A DNA stretch of 64,000 bases from Gloeophyllum trabeum ATCC 11539 (taxonomy: Eukaryota > Basidiomycota > Agaricomycetes > Gloeophyllales > Gloeophyllaceae). The stretch spans positions 2,438,784-2,502,783 of the forward strand of contig NW_006920412.1 in the NCBI RefSeq assembly GCF_000344685.1, in the 5' to 3' direction. Both the position numbers and the translations under genes were made by a program. The notes under the pieces were generated by a model, which saw only the letters and a list, made by a program, of their open reading frames with translations, had not been told where the DNA came from and ran no database searches. Shown here piece after piece: positions 37,350 to 48,613 of this stretch. Within the stretch, counting starts at the first letter, position 1, and every line of letters begins with the position of its first letter.

Positions 37350-38503
37350 ATGATCCTTCTTGTCTGCATCCTCACTTCTCTGGCTGTTCTTTCTGTGCAT
37401 GCACGTCCAATTGTTCACCCTCAGGCTGACACAACCATCCGCGCCATTGATGTAGAAGACCTGCTCAAGCCAGCTTGTTATGTTAGGGCTGCATACTGCT
37501 CTTCCTCTTCAGTACAGAGTTTGACCTGCAGAGAGCCCTGCACTTCCCTGGGCGACGTTGAGATCCTTCTCACTGGAGGTGATGATGTGGAGACACCAAG
37601 ATTCTACATCGCCCACAACAGATCCGCAAATAGCATTGTAGTCTCACATCAGGGGACGAATTCACATAACATGTATGGCCCTAATGCATTATCCACGTCA
37701 GCGTAAAATGTATTTATCATGCCACCAGACTCTCCATACTCAATGACCTGGAATTGCTTAGGAATCCTCTCAACTCAACTCTGTTCCCGAAGGCTCCGAC
37801 TGAAGCCAGTTTACATGCCGGATTCTATGAGACCTTCGACCGGACAGCTCAGTCGGTGCTGTCAACAGTTTCCGCCGGGTTGAAAAGCAAGGGTGCAGAT
37901 AACGTCCTCATAGTAGGTCACAGCCTTGGGGCAGCAATAGCAGTGTTGGACGGGATGATGCTGAAGACGATGCTCCCGGCAAACGTACCAGTTCAAACAC
38001 GGGTTTTTGGGCTTCCTCGGATGGGAAACTCCGAATGGGCTAGTTTTGTGGACGATACAGTGTGTCTTCGTTATTCTTTTTGTGGTGTACTGTAGACTGA
38101 GGATTTGGAGATCAGTGATGCCTTCACTTTCGTTACAAATAATCAAGACCCGGTTCCGCAGGTCCCCCCGACGATCCTGGGCTTCAAACATCCTAGTCAT
38201 GAAGTGCATATCCAATCTGGGAATGTCACAGTATCCTGCAATGGACAAGAGAATACAGTTTGTCGATGTTATCACATTGTGGTGACGCTATCTGAGCACC
38301 GGGATAGCACTGCTCGGCCGGCAATAGCTTACTCGACTCTTTGATCGCGGATCATCGAGGGCCATACTTCAAGGCAGCTATCAGGTATCACTCTGCTTGG
38401 GTACAGTATAAACTGCCGGCCTAACCTGGATTCTCGTGGCAGAATGGGCAGGGGAAGTTGTCCCGGTTTTGAAGACGACATCGAAAGCGGTAATTTGCCG
38501 TGA
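37350..38503 (+). CDS. Secreted class 3 lipase
   Basis: Alpha/beta hydrolase (fungal lipase-like, class 3) secreted to hydrolyse acylglycerols. Signal peptide MILLVCILTSLAVLSVHA. The mature part has paired cysteines near CYVRAAYCSSS and SLTCREPC, a strand VVSHQGTN, nucleophile elbow GHSLGAA at 37916-37936, the usual FGLPRMGN, and the Asp in TNNQDPVPQVPP (38.15 kb). A simple reading stops at 38344. Two further introns (38258-38307 and 38385-38442) restore the conserved end: HCSAGNSLLDS, then DHRGPYF, which supplies the catalytic His, and a short tail ending ESGNLP with TGA at 38501-38503. An upstream intron spans about 37671-37725. Confidence 0.88.
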
Positions 38504-38865
38504 GCCGGAACGCACAGGGACACCGCCGGGCGGCCGATTTTACTATTTATTATTATTGTTCAGATTACAGGACATTGGGACTCGGAAAGAGCATCAAGCT
38601 CGGGGTATATTACACGGGTCTTACAAACAAAGCTGCGTAAAGTCAACCATCACAGTCGAGATATTTCAGAAGTGATCCTATGCCCCCGTGATATCGCAAG
38701 TCGCCACCTTCTTTCATCGACATTCTCTACACTCTCAGTGAACTGAACGCCTTTCTCCCAGATGGTCTGAGGGCTTAGTGGCGGCGCGGGAATGATGCCA
38801 CAACCCACCAAGTGCTACCATTTTGTTCTATCAAACATTCTCTGATGTGCACATCCTGACACTCA

Positions 38866-39142
38866 CCCGAACAGCATTGAGGACCGATAGTCTGTCACTG
38901 CCATCATGTGCAGCTTGGGTAATGTGGACCTCTTGAAGAAGGTGCATTAATCTCGCTCCAGTGACCTCGGGCTCTACCTTGCATATCAGGAGCGCAGCGA
39001 CCATTCTCTGGTCATAGTTGACCATCTGACGTCCCTCAAAGCACCAGGTAGGCACTCCTCCCTGCATGCTGCGCCGGGCGTGGTATTGCCATGTGCTAAC
39101 TTTCCTGGGATCCGGTTTCTTTGGTGCAAGGATGAGCGTCAT
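38866..39142 (-). CDS. Possible exon of unknown gene
   Basis: Open frame encoding MTLILAPKKPDPRK followed by a fairly normal mixed sequence (VEPEVTGARLMHLLQEVHI) that ends at a consensus donor GGTGAGTGTC. No homology recognised and no clear partner exon. It could be a degenerate gene or chance. Confidence 0.2.
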
Positions 39143-40071
39143 TTCAAATTGTGTTCATTCATTCCAAAGGTGCTGCCGCCGATAGAAGGCCATATAGAGG
39201 CACCAGTTGTTACTCTTGCTGCTGCTAGGCTGTTGGGTCGGTGGGCTTTCAATATTTACGTGCTTTGACCCCGTCCCAGCAGAAAGCACACCTTCAGCTC
39301 CTCGACGCCTATACAATCAGCGACGCCGTCTGTATGTGTGAAAAAGGCCATGCGATTGGCAAGGTTAAGTGGGATGGCCTGTTGTCCTGAGGCAGTCTGC
39401 TGCTTCATGTCAATGTCTCAGTGAGCCCGCTTCTTTTAAGGGGCATGTGGGCCCACAAACGCAGGGATGACAAGACAGCTGAGCTGAGCTGAGCTGTTGT
39501 TCAGGCATTACCATATAGCTATAGTGAATGCGTAGTGGCTAACACTGGTCTGACCGCTAAAGCAGCATGCAGAGGAAGTTCCCCCTCACGCTTTTGTGCT
39601 CCGGCCCCCAGCGATATATGAACCGCATTTGGAAAGCACAAAGCCTAGTTTGTGATTGTGGCTGACGGGTTCAACGTACTGCAAGACAACCTTTTGTTTA
39701 GTACGGAAAAGAACAAAGGCCCACTAGTAATGCAACTCATGTGAGGACAACCTGGGTAGCTTCAGCCAGGACCAGGCATGTACAGAAGGGAAGACCCAAT
39801 TTATAGCTCCTCTCTGATACGGGACTATGGAGTAGTACACCATTCTCTTCGCCGCTGATATGCACTGACACACAACAATCACCAAGGACCAAAAGAAATA
39901 AACCTAAACCCCGCGATATGGGTGAAGGCAGTCCGAGACAACTGAGGGGTATTTAATAGTTCAAGGGGAAAAGGAGGAGTAAGACACCGTAGGGTAGTCC
40001 GTAGGAAGACCTAGAAAAATAAAACAAACACTTTGACACCTGAAACAAACGCTAGTTGACGCTCCAGAGTA

Positions 40072-40928
40072 TTTATCTCCGAAAAGTCGCAATCAAAGTC
40101 GCAAGCAATGACACCTGTCGTAGGATCGTGCTCGCGGGGGTAGAAATTACTAGAGAGACTTGGTTAATTTTATTTTGCTATGTAGAACGCACCGGAGATA
40201 ATTAAACCAACAGCGGAGATAAATTACTCGACGAGTCAGGCCTATTGGCAAAGCTAGGATCGGTTATAATTCGCTAAGTTCGACGCTTTCGAACTTTGAG
40301 GGTCGCTGAGATCGTAATGCTAATTCTCTGAGATGGTGAAGTGCAAAACTTGTTTTTCTGTATGCTACTTTGTACAATTTATACTACAGGAATGGCTTTG
40401 CAACCATCCGGAGATAAATAACAAATAAACGCCGCTACCCACAGGATTGCTCAGCACTTGCCGCCGTTATACCATACACCATGCGACTCTCTTGCACTCC
40501 CACTTGCTCGTCCCAGCCCCTAGAGGTCGCCTCGACGCTCCGCCACCTGCCCTAAGCGGTCCCATCACTCCACGCGATGTGCCGGTCATGTGCTAATTAC
40601 CTCCGGCCGCTTGCTGACTGATGCTGGCCTCATGGTGACTCGTATGCGTCCGCACCTTCGGTAGTTTGATGGAAACGAGAGGGAGTGAGTGTTGGAGGTT
40701 GGGCATGAGGACAACGCCCCTCGATAGAAGCGTCCGCGGGCCCCGGAGCTAATTCATCTAGAAGTCACATTGGTTAAGTCGCTCCGGAGCTCCTGTTCAT
40801 GGAGATAAATTGTGGAATGGGTCCGTGTACACCTCAAGGATGTTAGGAAGTCCGGAGCTAAATAGAAAATTCTTTTAGAGCCCATAGAAGCCTAGAGGCG
40901 TGTGAGCGCTATGTCGAATAAGCTCCGG
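40072..40928. repeat. Cluster of CGGAG(A/C)TAA(A)T motifs
   Basis: The core recurs at about 40072-40082 (minus), 40193, 40213, 40409, 40744, 40853 and 40918-40928 (minus, as CGGAGCTTATT), with a near match GGAGATAAAT at 40801. The A variant contains AGATAA, the GATA-factor core. Confidence 0.6.
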
Positions 40929-41013
40929 GGGGCTTGTACGATGTGCTGAGTCCTTGTTTTCGGGGGTCAGATGATCCTGAGGCTTATCACCGCTTCTTGT
41001 GTATGCTGTCTAC

Positions 41014-42364
41014 CTACTTTGGGAGAGGTGGGGTGTCTGCAAAAAGCACAGAAACCATGCCAGGCGGGTACTGCTCTCTTTGTGCAGCGTCCGCCTTCTC
41101 CGCAACAGCTCACACCTCGGCGATTTCCTCTGGGGTCAACTTAACGGTCGCCGCGCCCAGATTCTCCTTCAAGTACTGTTTGAGAACAACTCTGTCAGAG
41201 GACATTCTTTCCACGAATCTTACGGGCTACACTGGGCCACTGACCTTGACCGATTTGGTCCCCGGGATGGGGATGATGTCCTCACCTTGGGCTAGCAGCG
41301 GCGCAATGGCCACTTGGCCCGCCATCGCGCTGTGATGCTTGCCTATAGCCTTCAGGCTGTCCACGAGCTTCAGGATGTTGGGGAAGTTCTCCTTCGAGTA
41401 GCGCAGAATCATGCTCCTGAAGTCGTCTTTCACAAAGTCATCAGGAGATCGCTGGAATCACAAGCGTAAGTGCAAGAACACTGAGAGAGTGGTGAGAAAT
41501 AGAAGTCTTACATATCTCCCTGTGAGCAGACCCCTCCCGAGTGGGCTGTAAGTGACAACAGCCACGCCCAGCTCCCACGCCATCTTCAGTAGGCTGATCT
41601 TCTCATCCTTGATGTCAAGTGTAAATGGTGAATACTCCACCTGGATCGCTGTGATAGGGTGCACGGCGTGCGCACGCCGCAGCGTTGCTGCAGAGATTTC
41701 GGAGAGCCCGAGGTACTTCACCTTGCCCGCCTTGACGAGCTCCGCCATCGCACCAACCGTGACCTCGATCGGCACAGTCTTGTCAGCCCTTCAGAGCCGT
41801 CACAGCCCGTCAGCCGGTGATCAATATAAGGCAGTGGGCAATGGTGTGCGCACCGGTGAAGGTAGTAGAGGTCTATGTAATCATTTTGGAGCCTCTTCAG
41901 GGAGGTCTCGAAGCATTGCTTCATGTACTTGGGTTCGCCGTTGACCAAGTGGTTCGGTTCCGCGGGTGTAGGCCGAACTTGGTCGCAAGGAAGATCTCCT
42001 TGCGTTTACCTGTCTTGCTGAACCTGGCTGATGTCAAGCATTCAAGTAGTCAGCCTGCCGCTGAGGAAGCTCAGATATCCGTGCACGCTCACCATTTACC
42101 GATCAGCTCTTCTGAGTCACCGTAAATGTTTGCTGTGTCCCAGTTGGTGCACCCACTCCTGTACAGCGCATCAAGTAACTAGCATGCAAACATGTTAGTA
42201 TCTCTATCTCGACACACGCGTTGAAGCTATGCAGTGACCCTCCGTACCTTCAGACGTTCCTCATCGGAATCCGCCTGCCCATACGCCACGGAGCCGATCC
42301 CCATGGCCCCGTACCCGATCACACTCACGGTGTCATTCCCGATCTTGCGCGTAGGCAGCGACAT
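41014..42364 (-). CDS. Aldo/keto reductase with in-frame stop near the C-terminus
   Basis: NAD(P)H-dependent oxidoreductase, AKR superfamily (yakc/IolS-like). Starts [20 protein letters not shown] at 42364. Motifs in order: the Asp/Tyr catalytic segment [68 protein letters not shown], and [11 protein letters not shown]. The last exon reads [21 protein letters not shown], then TGA at 41110-41112, then continues in the same frame as [17 protein letters not shown] and [13 protein letters not shown] with a natural TAG at 41014-41016. The residue expected at the stop is Arg (CGA to TGA). Truncation would remove 35 C-terminal residues. Weak alternative: use of GTGTGAGC as a donor for a 45-bp in-frame intron. 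Confidence 0.85.
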
Positions 42365-43050
42365 TTTCCCTGGCAGTGAGTACTAGTTCTACTTGAGATC
42401 TAGACGAGGCGGGTACCCGCATCTTCTGGCGGCTTATATACTCGCGGTCTGGCTTGGGCATGCCATGATGACGCGTCGACAAGCCGGTACATCATGATAA
42501 TGTACTGTATGCAGTCTTACAAAGGCTGCCTGATGAAATCGGAGGTACCAACTTACTAGGAAGCCGCTCTAGGAATCAACATTCATGTTTGGCAGCGATA
42601 ATACCCTAAGCTCCTGAAAGATATGGATCCTGTTACCTCTCGATTGTGATCACAATGGGTAGGGGTAGATTGAGACACAACAAACTGGCATTACTTGGTC
42701 TTTACTGCAATACAGTACTATGTTCTGAACAGCTCAGCTTCGTTCAGTTGTTATAGTTTACAAGGGCACTCAAGGATGTGTCGCCATGCCGCGGAGATAT
42801 TGAGATACCATCGGGATGCTCCGAACCAGCTCTGGATTTTCTCCGAGACCCTTCTACAGGAATCCTTTCGAGGCTATAGGCGAGGAACTACAGGAACAGA
42901 ACAAGAGCTTGGGCGGATAGGATTCGATCCAAGAAAATGTGGGCTACCGGACACGGTGCAGATGTCCGCGCGTGCACAGATATGAATATTCATGAATGGT
43001 CATGAAGCATTTAAAGGCATCGTAAGGGAAACCCCGCCGAGTTCGCGAAC
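42365..43050. other. Spacer between aldo/keto reductase and PMP3-like gene
   Basis: About 690 bp. Promoter side of the reductase and 3' side of the PMP3-like gene. No gene or tRNA could be supported. Confidence 0.5.
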
Positions 43051-43483
43051 TTAACGCATCGCACCCTCAGACCTGGAGATAATCCACCTGCAGTGATGCG
43101 GGCCTGTCAAGGAAGCCGGAAAGGGAAGCGGGGGAGACGTACCAGGCGTGTATCACACCGGGTATCCAAGCGAGGATCCAGAGACAGATGTTAATAAGGA
43201 CATCTGAGAGTTGGTAGGATATCTCAGGGGCGACACCACAGGAGCAGGAGGAGACGGAGATTCTTACCTACACCGCATCCCGTTTCTATTTGACGAGAGG
43301 ATGAACAGATTCCTTGCAGGGAGATGAACCTTTGGGACTTACTGAAGAATACTGGGAGGGGCGGGACAAAGCTACAGGGTGGTAGGCTTCAGCAGCACGC
43401 TAAACAGTGGACCCACACTCTTGAGCTTACATGGCAAGGAAATAGAGGATAACGTCGGATGTGGGGGACACAACAGTTGCCAT
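43051..43483 (-). CDS. PMP3/SNA-family plasma membrane proteolipid
   Basis: Small hydrophobic proteolipid of the Pmp3 (UPF0057) family, which affects plasma-membrane potential and cation or stress tolerance. Five exons on the minus strand, 43431-43483, 43343-43371, 43268-43285 (18 nt), 43143-43203 and 43051-43087, all with GT-AG introns and matching phases, encode 65 aa. It has two membrane segments: DVILYFLAIFVPPLPVFF and DVLINICLWILAWIPGVI, joined by the family KTGCG turn and followed by HAWWIISR. The start MATVVSPTSD is the usual Pmp3 N-terminus. An in-frame upstream Met at 43635 (MTSYDLQQL), joined by an intron, would add about 27 residues but is more likely 5' UTR. Confidence 0.92.
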
Positions 43484-43777
43484 CTCGGACGGTAGCCTTT
43501 GAGTGTCTCAATTCGCGAGTTTGGAGTTGGTTGAAAAGTGCGCGCGACTGGTAGGTTTATGTACCCGACGCACGGCAGGCACTGCGCAATGGCAGACACG
43601 CCGTCGGAGAGCTGCTGCAGGTCGTATGAAGTCATCCTAATTTAGGTTGAGAGTCACGTGGCAATTCGATCGCGCTTTGCGGTCGTTGCGTCCACCGTCG
43701 AACGCGCATGTCTCGACGCCGTTCGTGACGCCTTCTGCGCCTGCGCCAGCCAGTTGCACGATGTATAGCCATCGCGG

Positions 43778-45218
43778 TCAGGTCAAGCTGGGCGGTCTCG
43801 TCCGACTTCTGGACCTGCCCACGATCCTCCGTACGTTCGCCACTACGCCCCTCTCAGGCTCTTTCGCCGGCCGCACCCTCTTTCTCAGCTTCCTCCGCCC
43901 GCCTCCCCACCGTCTCCCGCTCTCGCCCGTCATCACCTCCCGCCGTCGCTCTTCTCTCTCCTCCCTCTCCATCCCCGACTCCTCCGACACGTAGTCCGTG
44001 TACTCCATCTTCCGTCCGCTCTGCCTGCTCCAGCCCGTGTCTGATCGTGTTCGTCCTGCCTGCGCTCCTGGTAGCGGTGGAGGCGGCGGCGGCGGCGTCC
44101 CGTACTCCTCTCCGTACTCCTCATCAGGGAAGACAGGCTGCACATCTGCAGGTGCCGGGCTCCGGTACGTCACGTATGGCCGCCGGTGCATCGGATCTTC
44201 ATCCTCGTCCTCGTACGGAAAATCTACTGCCTGGTCTTGCTGCGTCATTCTTGCTCGTCGTTGCCTTCGTGTTGTCTGCGCTCTGCGCCGTAATCCTGGC
44301 GCCGGGCTTTCTGCTTCGTCATCCGGCTCGCCCTCCATGTCGATCTCCGTGCGGTGGACTTCTCGCTCTGTCATCTGCGCCTCGTCTATCTGCACCGTCG
44401 GCTTCTTCAGCGCCGGCTTGAGTTTCCTCGTGAGCGTCCCCCACCGCCGTCGGATGGAGTTCCCTCGCTGCATCCCCGCACTTTCGGTCCGCTGGAGCTC
44501 CGTTTCTTCCACCCTCTCATCCCGTTGCTCCTGATACTCTGTCTGAGGCGACTCCGCCTCTTCCTGTTCTATTTCTTCTTCAAACTCTCGGGTATGGGCA
44601 TAGTCTCTCGCGCGAATCGGCGTCGCACCGCCCGCATAACCAGGCCCGCTATCAGTCCTACTCCTTCCCGAAACTGTCTGAAACACGCCGAATCATTACT
44701 CCACCACTCAGATACCGCTATTCAACATGACCACTCACCCGGCTGACAAAAGGCTCGCTCGCGCGCCTCGAGCGCTGGCTGGCCATGCGGCTCATGCTCG
44801 TCACGGGCATGCCGAGCGCCTTCTCCACGATCGCGCGCTCCATCGGCGTCGCGTATCCCCACTCCCCGAAGCGCAGCCCGACGCCCTCCAGCCTTGCCGC
44901 CCACTCCGCGCGCGCGCGCTCGTAGAACTCGTCCTGCGCCGCGTGGATCGCGGCCTCGCGCGCGCGGTGCTGTTCGTCGTCCCACTCTGCCAGGGTTTCG
45001 GGGTCGGCGGTCTGCGGGTCGAAGGGCGGGTCGGAAGAAGGGGAGAGGAGCAGTTCGTGCTTGTGCGCCTCGAGCACATCGCGCGCGGGCGCGAGCCAGG
45101 TGCGCTCGAAGGCGTGCCAGGCCTTGCGGAAGCGCGTGGACCTGGAGGTGCTCGCGCCGGGGGGCGCGCCGCCCGGGTAGACGACGGGCGGCTCGTTGTA
45201 GTAGCCCGGGCCTGGCAT
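43778..45218 (-). CDS. Low-complexity hypothetical protein (459 aa)
   Basis: Two exons, 44739-45218 and 43778-44677, joined by a 61-bp intron (GTGAGTGG to TTTCAG). The N-terminal part has a folded-looking, Trp-containing helical region (RFRKAWHAFERTWLAPARDV, AEWDDEQHRAREAAIHAAQD, GLRFGEWGYATPMERAIVEK). The rest is disordered: Glu-rich blocks (FEEEIEQEEAE), Arg-rich blocks (RRRAQTTRRQRRAR), a proline run and a basic C-terminus (RSRSRTRPPSLT). No domain recognised. Composition suggests a regulatory or scaffolding protein. Strong GC bias in exon 1 resembles coding sequence. Confidence 0.65.
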
Positions 45219-46364
45219 GGTATGGGGTGATTAGATAGTTTGGGCGTAGTCGTGGCTCCGGTTAGATGAGATGGGCGGGATGCGAGGGATCCTCGAGGCG
45301 ATCGCGTGTGCCAGATTGGCTGTGATGAGGTCAGCGATAATTATAAGCTGGCGGGTGGCCGGGCCGGGATCCGGCGAGCTCTGAGATTCCTCACTCAGTA
45401 CTCAGCCTTCAAGCTTCAAGCTCAAGCTTCAGGATGAAAACGGCGGGTGCTTGGTGATAGAGGAAAGGTTAGTACGATACTTCTGCATAAAATGTGTTCC
45501 ACGTATGGTGTTGTCGGATGACTGCTTCATACGCGTAACGCGGTTTATGCTGGGAGTATTCTCGATTCGTCTCTTGTCGAGACGTGAGACTATCAGTTGA
45601 GTAGGAGCCGTTCGCATCGTCGTCTATATGTGTACCACCTCGGTGAGTGGATACATCTTGCGGAGGATCTCATTCGTGCTCTGCTAGATGGATCGGTGGA
45701 AGTAGAAATTGAGTTGGATGGAGAGCACAGTCTGAATTATCGGCGTGCTGCCGCCCTGGTTCGGATCAAGATAACTCTGGCTCTCCTCATCGAGCCTTGG
45801 TTCAATCAGTCCCATCCACAGCATCGCTTTCTGCTCACATCTGGATCGGACGCTTTGTGTTGCAGCTCCAAGGCTCTCAAGATGCGGGATTAGAGTTTCG
45901 TAGTAAGATCACCATTCTTTAACTTTGTGTGTGAACGAGCATCTGATTTTGATCGACTCCAGGACACGATCAGATAATGTTCGACCATGGATGAATTGGA
46001 TGCCCCCTGCCATCTTACAAATGTCGGACAGCAGACTCCAGGTCCCGTATTCAGTACAAAGGGCGAGTTTCGAACATGATGTGAGCCGGCCGCCGGAGTT
46101 GGGTCATCTGCCTCCATACACGGTGGGTAATTCCAGAGCCTCGACGGAGAATAATTGTCTCCGAACGTTTTCCTGTTGCGATCCTCTTTGACTGTTAGGC
46201 ATCATCCCTCAGGCTTGCGTTAACCTTCCCGGCGGGGAGGTACAGCATGTGCGGCCATCTCCAGTGTCAACGTAGATCACGGCTCTGCGATCTTAGCGGC
46301 AGTGGCTCGCGCGATATAATGGGTCCTTCTGACCGCATGCCACCGTCGTGAAAGCCATACTACT
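45219..46364. other. Divergent spacer, hypothetical gene / DUF6534 gene
   Basis: 1.15 kb with no supported gene. A degenerate CAAGCTT direct repeat sits at 45,405-45,432. A 98-codon frame at 45597-45893 has no ATG at its start. Confidence 0.5.
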
Positions 46365-48347
46365 ATGGCCCCACCGCTGCCCTCCAAGCTGCTGAACCTC
46401 GGCACGACTATCGGGTATGAGTTCGTTGGGTATGGGCTGTCCATGATGTACGTATGTGCGTACTTACCCGCAGACTGGCCGGATTCATGATCTATGTCAT
46501 CGTCTTGCAGTATATACGGGATCAGCGTGTTGCAGGTGTACTTTTACTACATGACCTATCCGGATGACCGGAGGCTGCTCAAGACATACGTATGTCCCGC
46601 TGCTAGCTTTTCACATAATGTTGCGGGTGTTGACGTGCGCGGCGCTCACGGACACGCCTCCCTAGGTCGCGACACTCTTGTACGCCCCGTGTTGTGGGTT
46701 GTCGCGTAAGACACGATAGCTGAGTGTTCTTGTCACCCAGTGCTCTCGACACCGCCTGTGTCGTCTTGGTCACGCACGCGCTCTATGTTACCCTGATCGA
46801 CAACTGGGGCAATGTCCTGGGTTTGCTTACCTTCCCGGTGTACGCCCCTCCTCATATGATCTGTGCTACATTCCTGACTTGCCGGCGATTCATTATTGTA
46901 GTACGTTCATGGTGGGCAATTTTCTGGGCCACTCTTGTATGTCGCGCCATCTGACGGTGCTGTGATCCTTCAGGTCGAGTATATGGTCACTGTATGACTA
47001 TTGAATTCTTACTGTATGACTTGCTGAAAACCATGTTATCTAGTGCGCTATAACATTCCTTGTCCAGTGGTACGTGACGCAGTGGTGCGCGTGGAAGGCA
47101 TAATGCTAAACTAGTATATCTCAGTTGGTTTGCTCAGCGCGTATACATCAGTACGTGCACCTATATGTTAGAGCATTACAGGATCCTAAGGATCGGGTGA
47201 TTAGTATCAAACGGGAGCTACAGAGCCCCACCATTGCTGATCGTAAGTACATCTATCGTCCAGCGTCACCTCTTGGCTGATCGTGCCATAGGTCGCATTT
47301 GCGTTGGTTGCCTTAGGTTCGTACTCACCGTCTCTTGATCCAAGCTGTATGCTTACCCGCGACTAGCGGCTGGATTTGGTGGGTACTTTGAATCATGACA
47401 TGAACGCGACTCAATGGTTATCGCCATCTGTGGACGATCGTAACATAGCTATATCGATCCGAATTTTCATCGTCGGACCGATGGAGATGGCTATCGAAGA
47501 TAGTCTGTTCACCAGGGTACGGGACAGCATAGATCCTCCTCCATGGACCTGCTGAACAACATCCTACCTAGATCAATGTCTTCATAGGGCAGAGCTGCGC
47601 TACGATATCTGACATCATTATCACCGTATCTCTATCCGCCGCTCTTTATTTCAACAGAGAACAAGGTATAGTCCGGTCGTTTACTGTGACTATTCCTCGT
47701 ATCGCTTAGGCCGTCTCTCTTACTGCAGGCCCGTTTCGTAACAAGAGCACCACCGCAATTATCAACACTCTCGTGATATACGCCATCAATCGCGGTGCCC
47801 TCACGATGTATGTGTGTAACAGCTGTCTAATGTTCCGCGCCTTCATTACCCGCATCCTGCAGTGTCATCCAGGTCCTTCACCTAGTTACAGTACGGGTGA
47901 TTTGTCCTGCATGACAGCAGCTACGACTGATGCCCTTTAGTTCACCGCCATTGCGAATAACGCCAACTGGATGTTATGGCACCTGATGCTGGGAAAAGGT
48001 GCGGAGTATCGCATCTTTCTATCCTATGTATTGAGACTCACGCGTATACTTATTCTCCTCCGACAGTTTACGTTAATTCTACGTTGGCCATGTAGGGAGC
48101 TTGAATCCACGAGTATTTTCTGATGTCACTTACGCTGCGATGTGTCAGGCTAAATGCACGACGGTATCTCACAAGTCATACAGGAAGCGGAAACGCTACC
48201 GTTGAGCTGTCAGGCATACATTTTGGAACAGCACCCAGCGCGACTATGCCAGGGCATCAATCGACCGCAGAGCGGGACACCGGGCATAACGACTCCGAGA
48301 CACATTTGAAGGTACTAGAGAACCTATACACGGCCGGGCGTAACTGA
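46365..48347 (+). CDS. DUF6534-type seven-helix membrane protein
   Basis: Integral membrane protein of a family expanded in Agaricomycetes, function unknown. Starts MAPPLPSKLLNLGTTIG. Hydrophobic helices are spread over many short exons: YGISVLQVYFYYMTYPDDRR (46.5 kb), LDTACVVLVTHALYVTLIDN (46.75 kb), CAITFLVQ then WFAQRVYI (47.05-47.15 kb), and SDIIITVSLSAALYF (47.6 kb). The DUF6534 core INTLVIYAINRGALT, then WMLWHLMLGKVYVNSTLA (47.75-48.09 kb), leads to LNARRYL and a polar cytosolic tail with TGA at 48345-48347. The order helix, YYxxYPxDRR, Thr-His-x-Leu-Tyr, FFAxRV-like, and LNAR(K/R) fits the family. The boundaries of the first intron are uncertain. Confidence 0.8.
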
Positions 48348-48613
48348 CTATTTTGTAGACGATCACTTTCGTTCCATAAGCTTCTCTCGAGACGGGAAGG
48401 AGGGGTGATTGATCATTATTTATGTGCAAAGCCTGATTCTGGTTGGTTGCGTACCGATTCGTCCATGTGCAAGTCCTTACCCTCTGAGATATATACGTGG
48501 TTGGTTCCAGGGGGATTACGCCATTAGAGCATCTAGCACTTCATAGGTAATACAGATGAGAATAAATTATAGTATGGGAATGAAGTATTCACGGGGAAAT
48601 ATCGAGTGCTCGA

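Larger units (their letters stand above)
38504..41013. other. 2.5-kb intergenic region with motif cluster
   Basis: Mostly non-coding. A minus-strand frame at 38866-39142 followed by a good donor (GGTGAGTG) may be part of an unknown gene. A (GCTGA)n run lies at 39,480-39,497. Between 40,072 and 40,928 there are repeated CGGAG(A/C)TAA motifs in both orientations. No transposon ORF seen. Confidence 0.5.

Noticed and set aside
39480..39497. GCTGA tandem run as a functional element
   Set aside because: Only about three to four units; treated as an ordinary microsatellite.
42895..42975. tRNA-like T-arm (GGATTCGATCC)
   Set aside because: No matching acceptor stem, D-arm or anticodon stem could be drawn.
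45597..45893. 98-codon plus-strand frame with protein-like composition
   Set aside because: It starts at TTG with no in-frame ATG until the final codons, and no upstream acceptor joins it convincingly.
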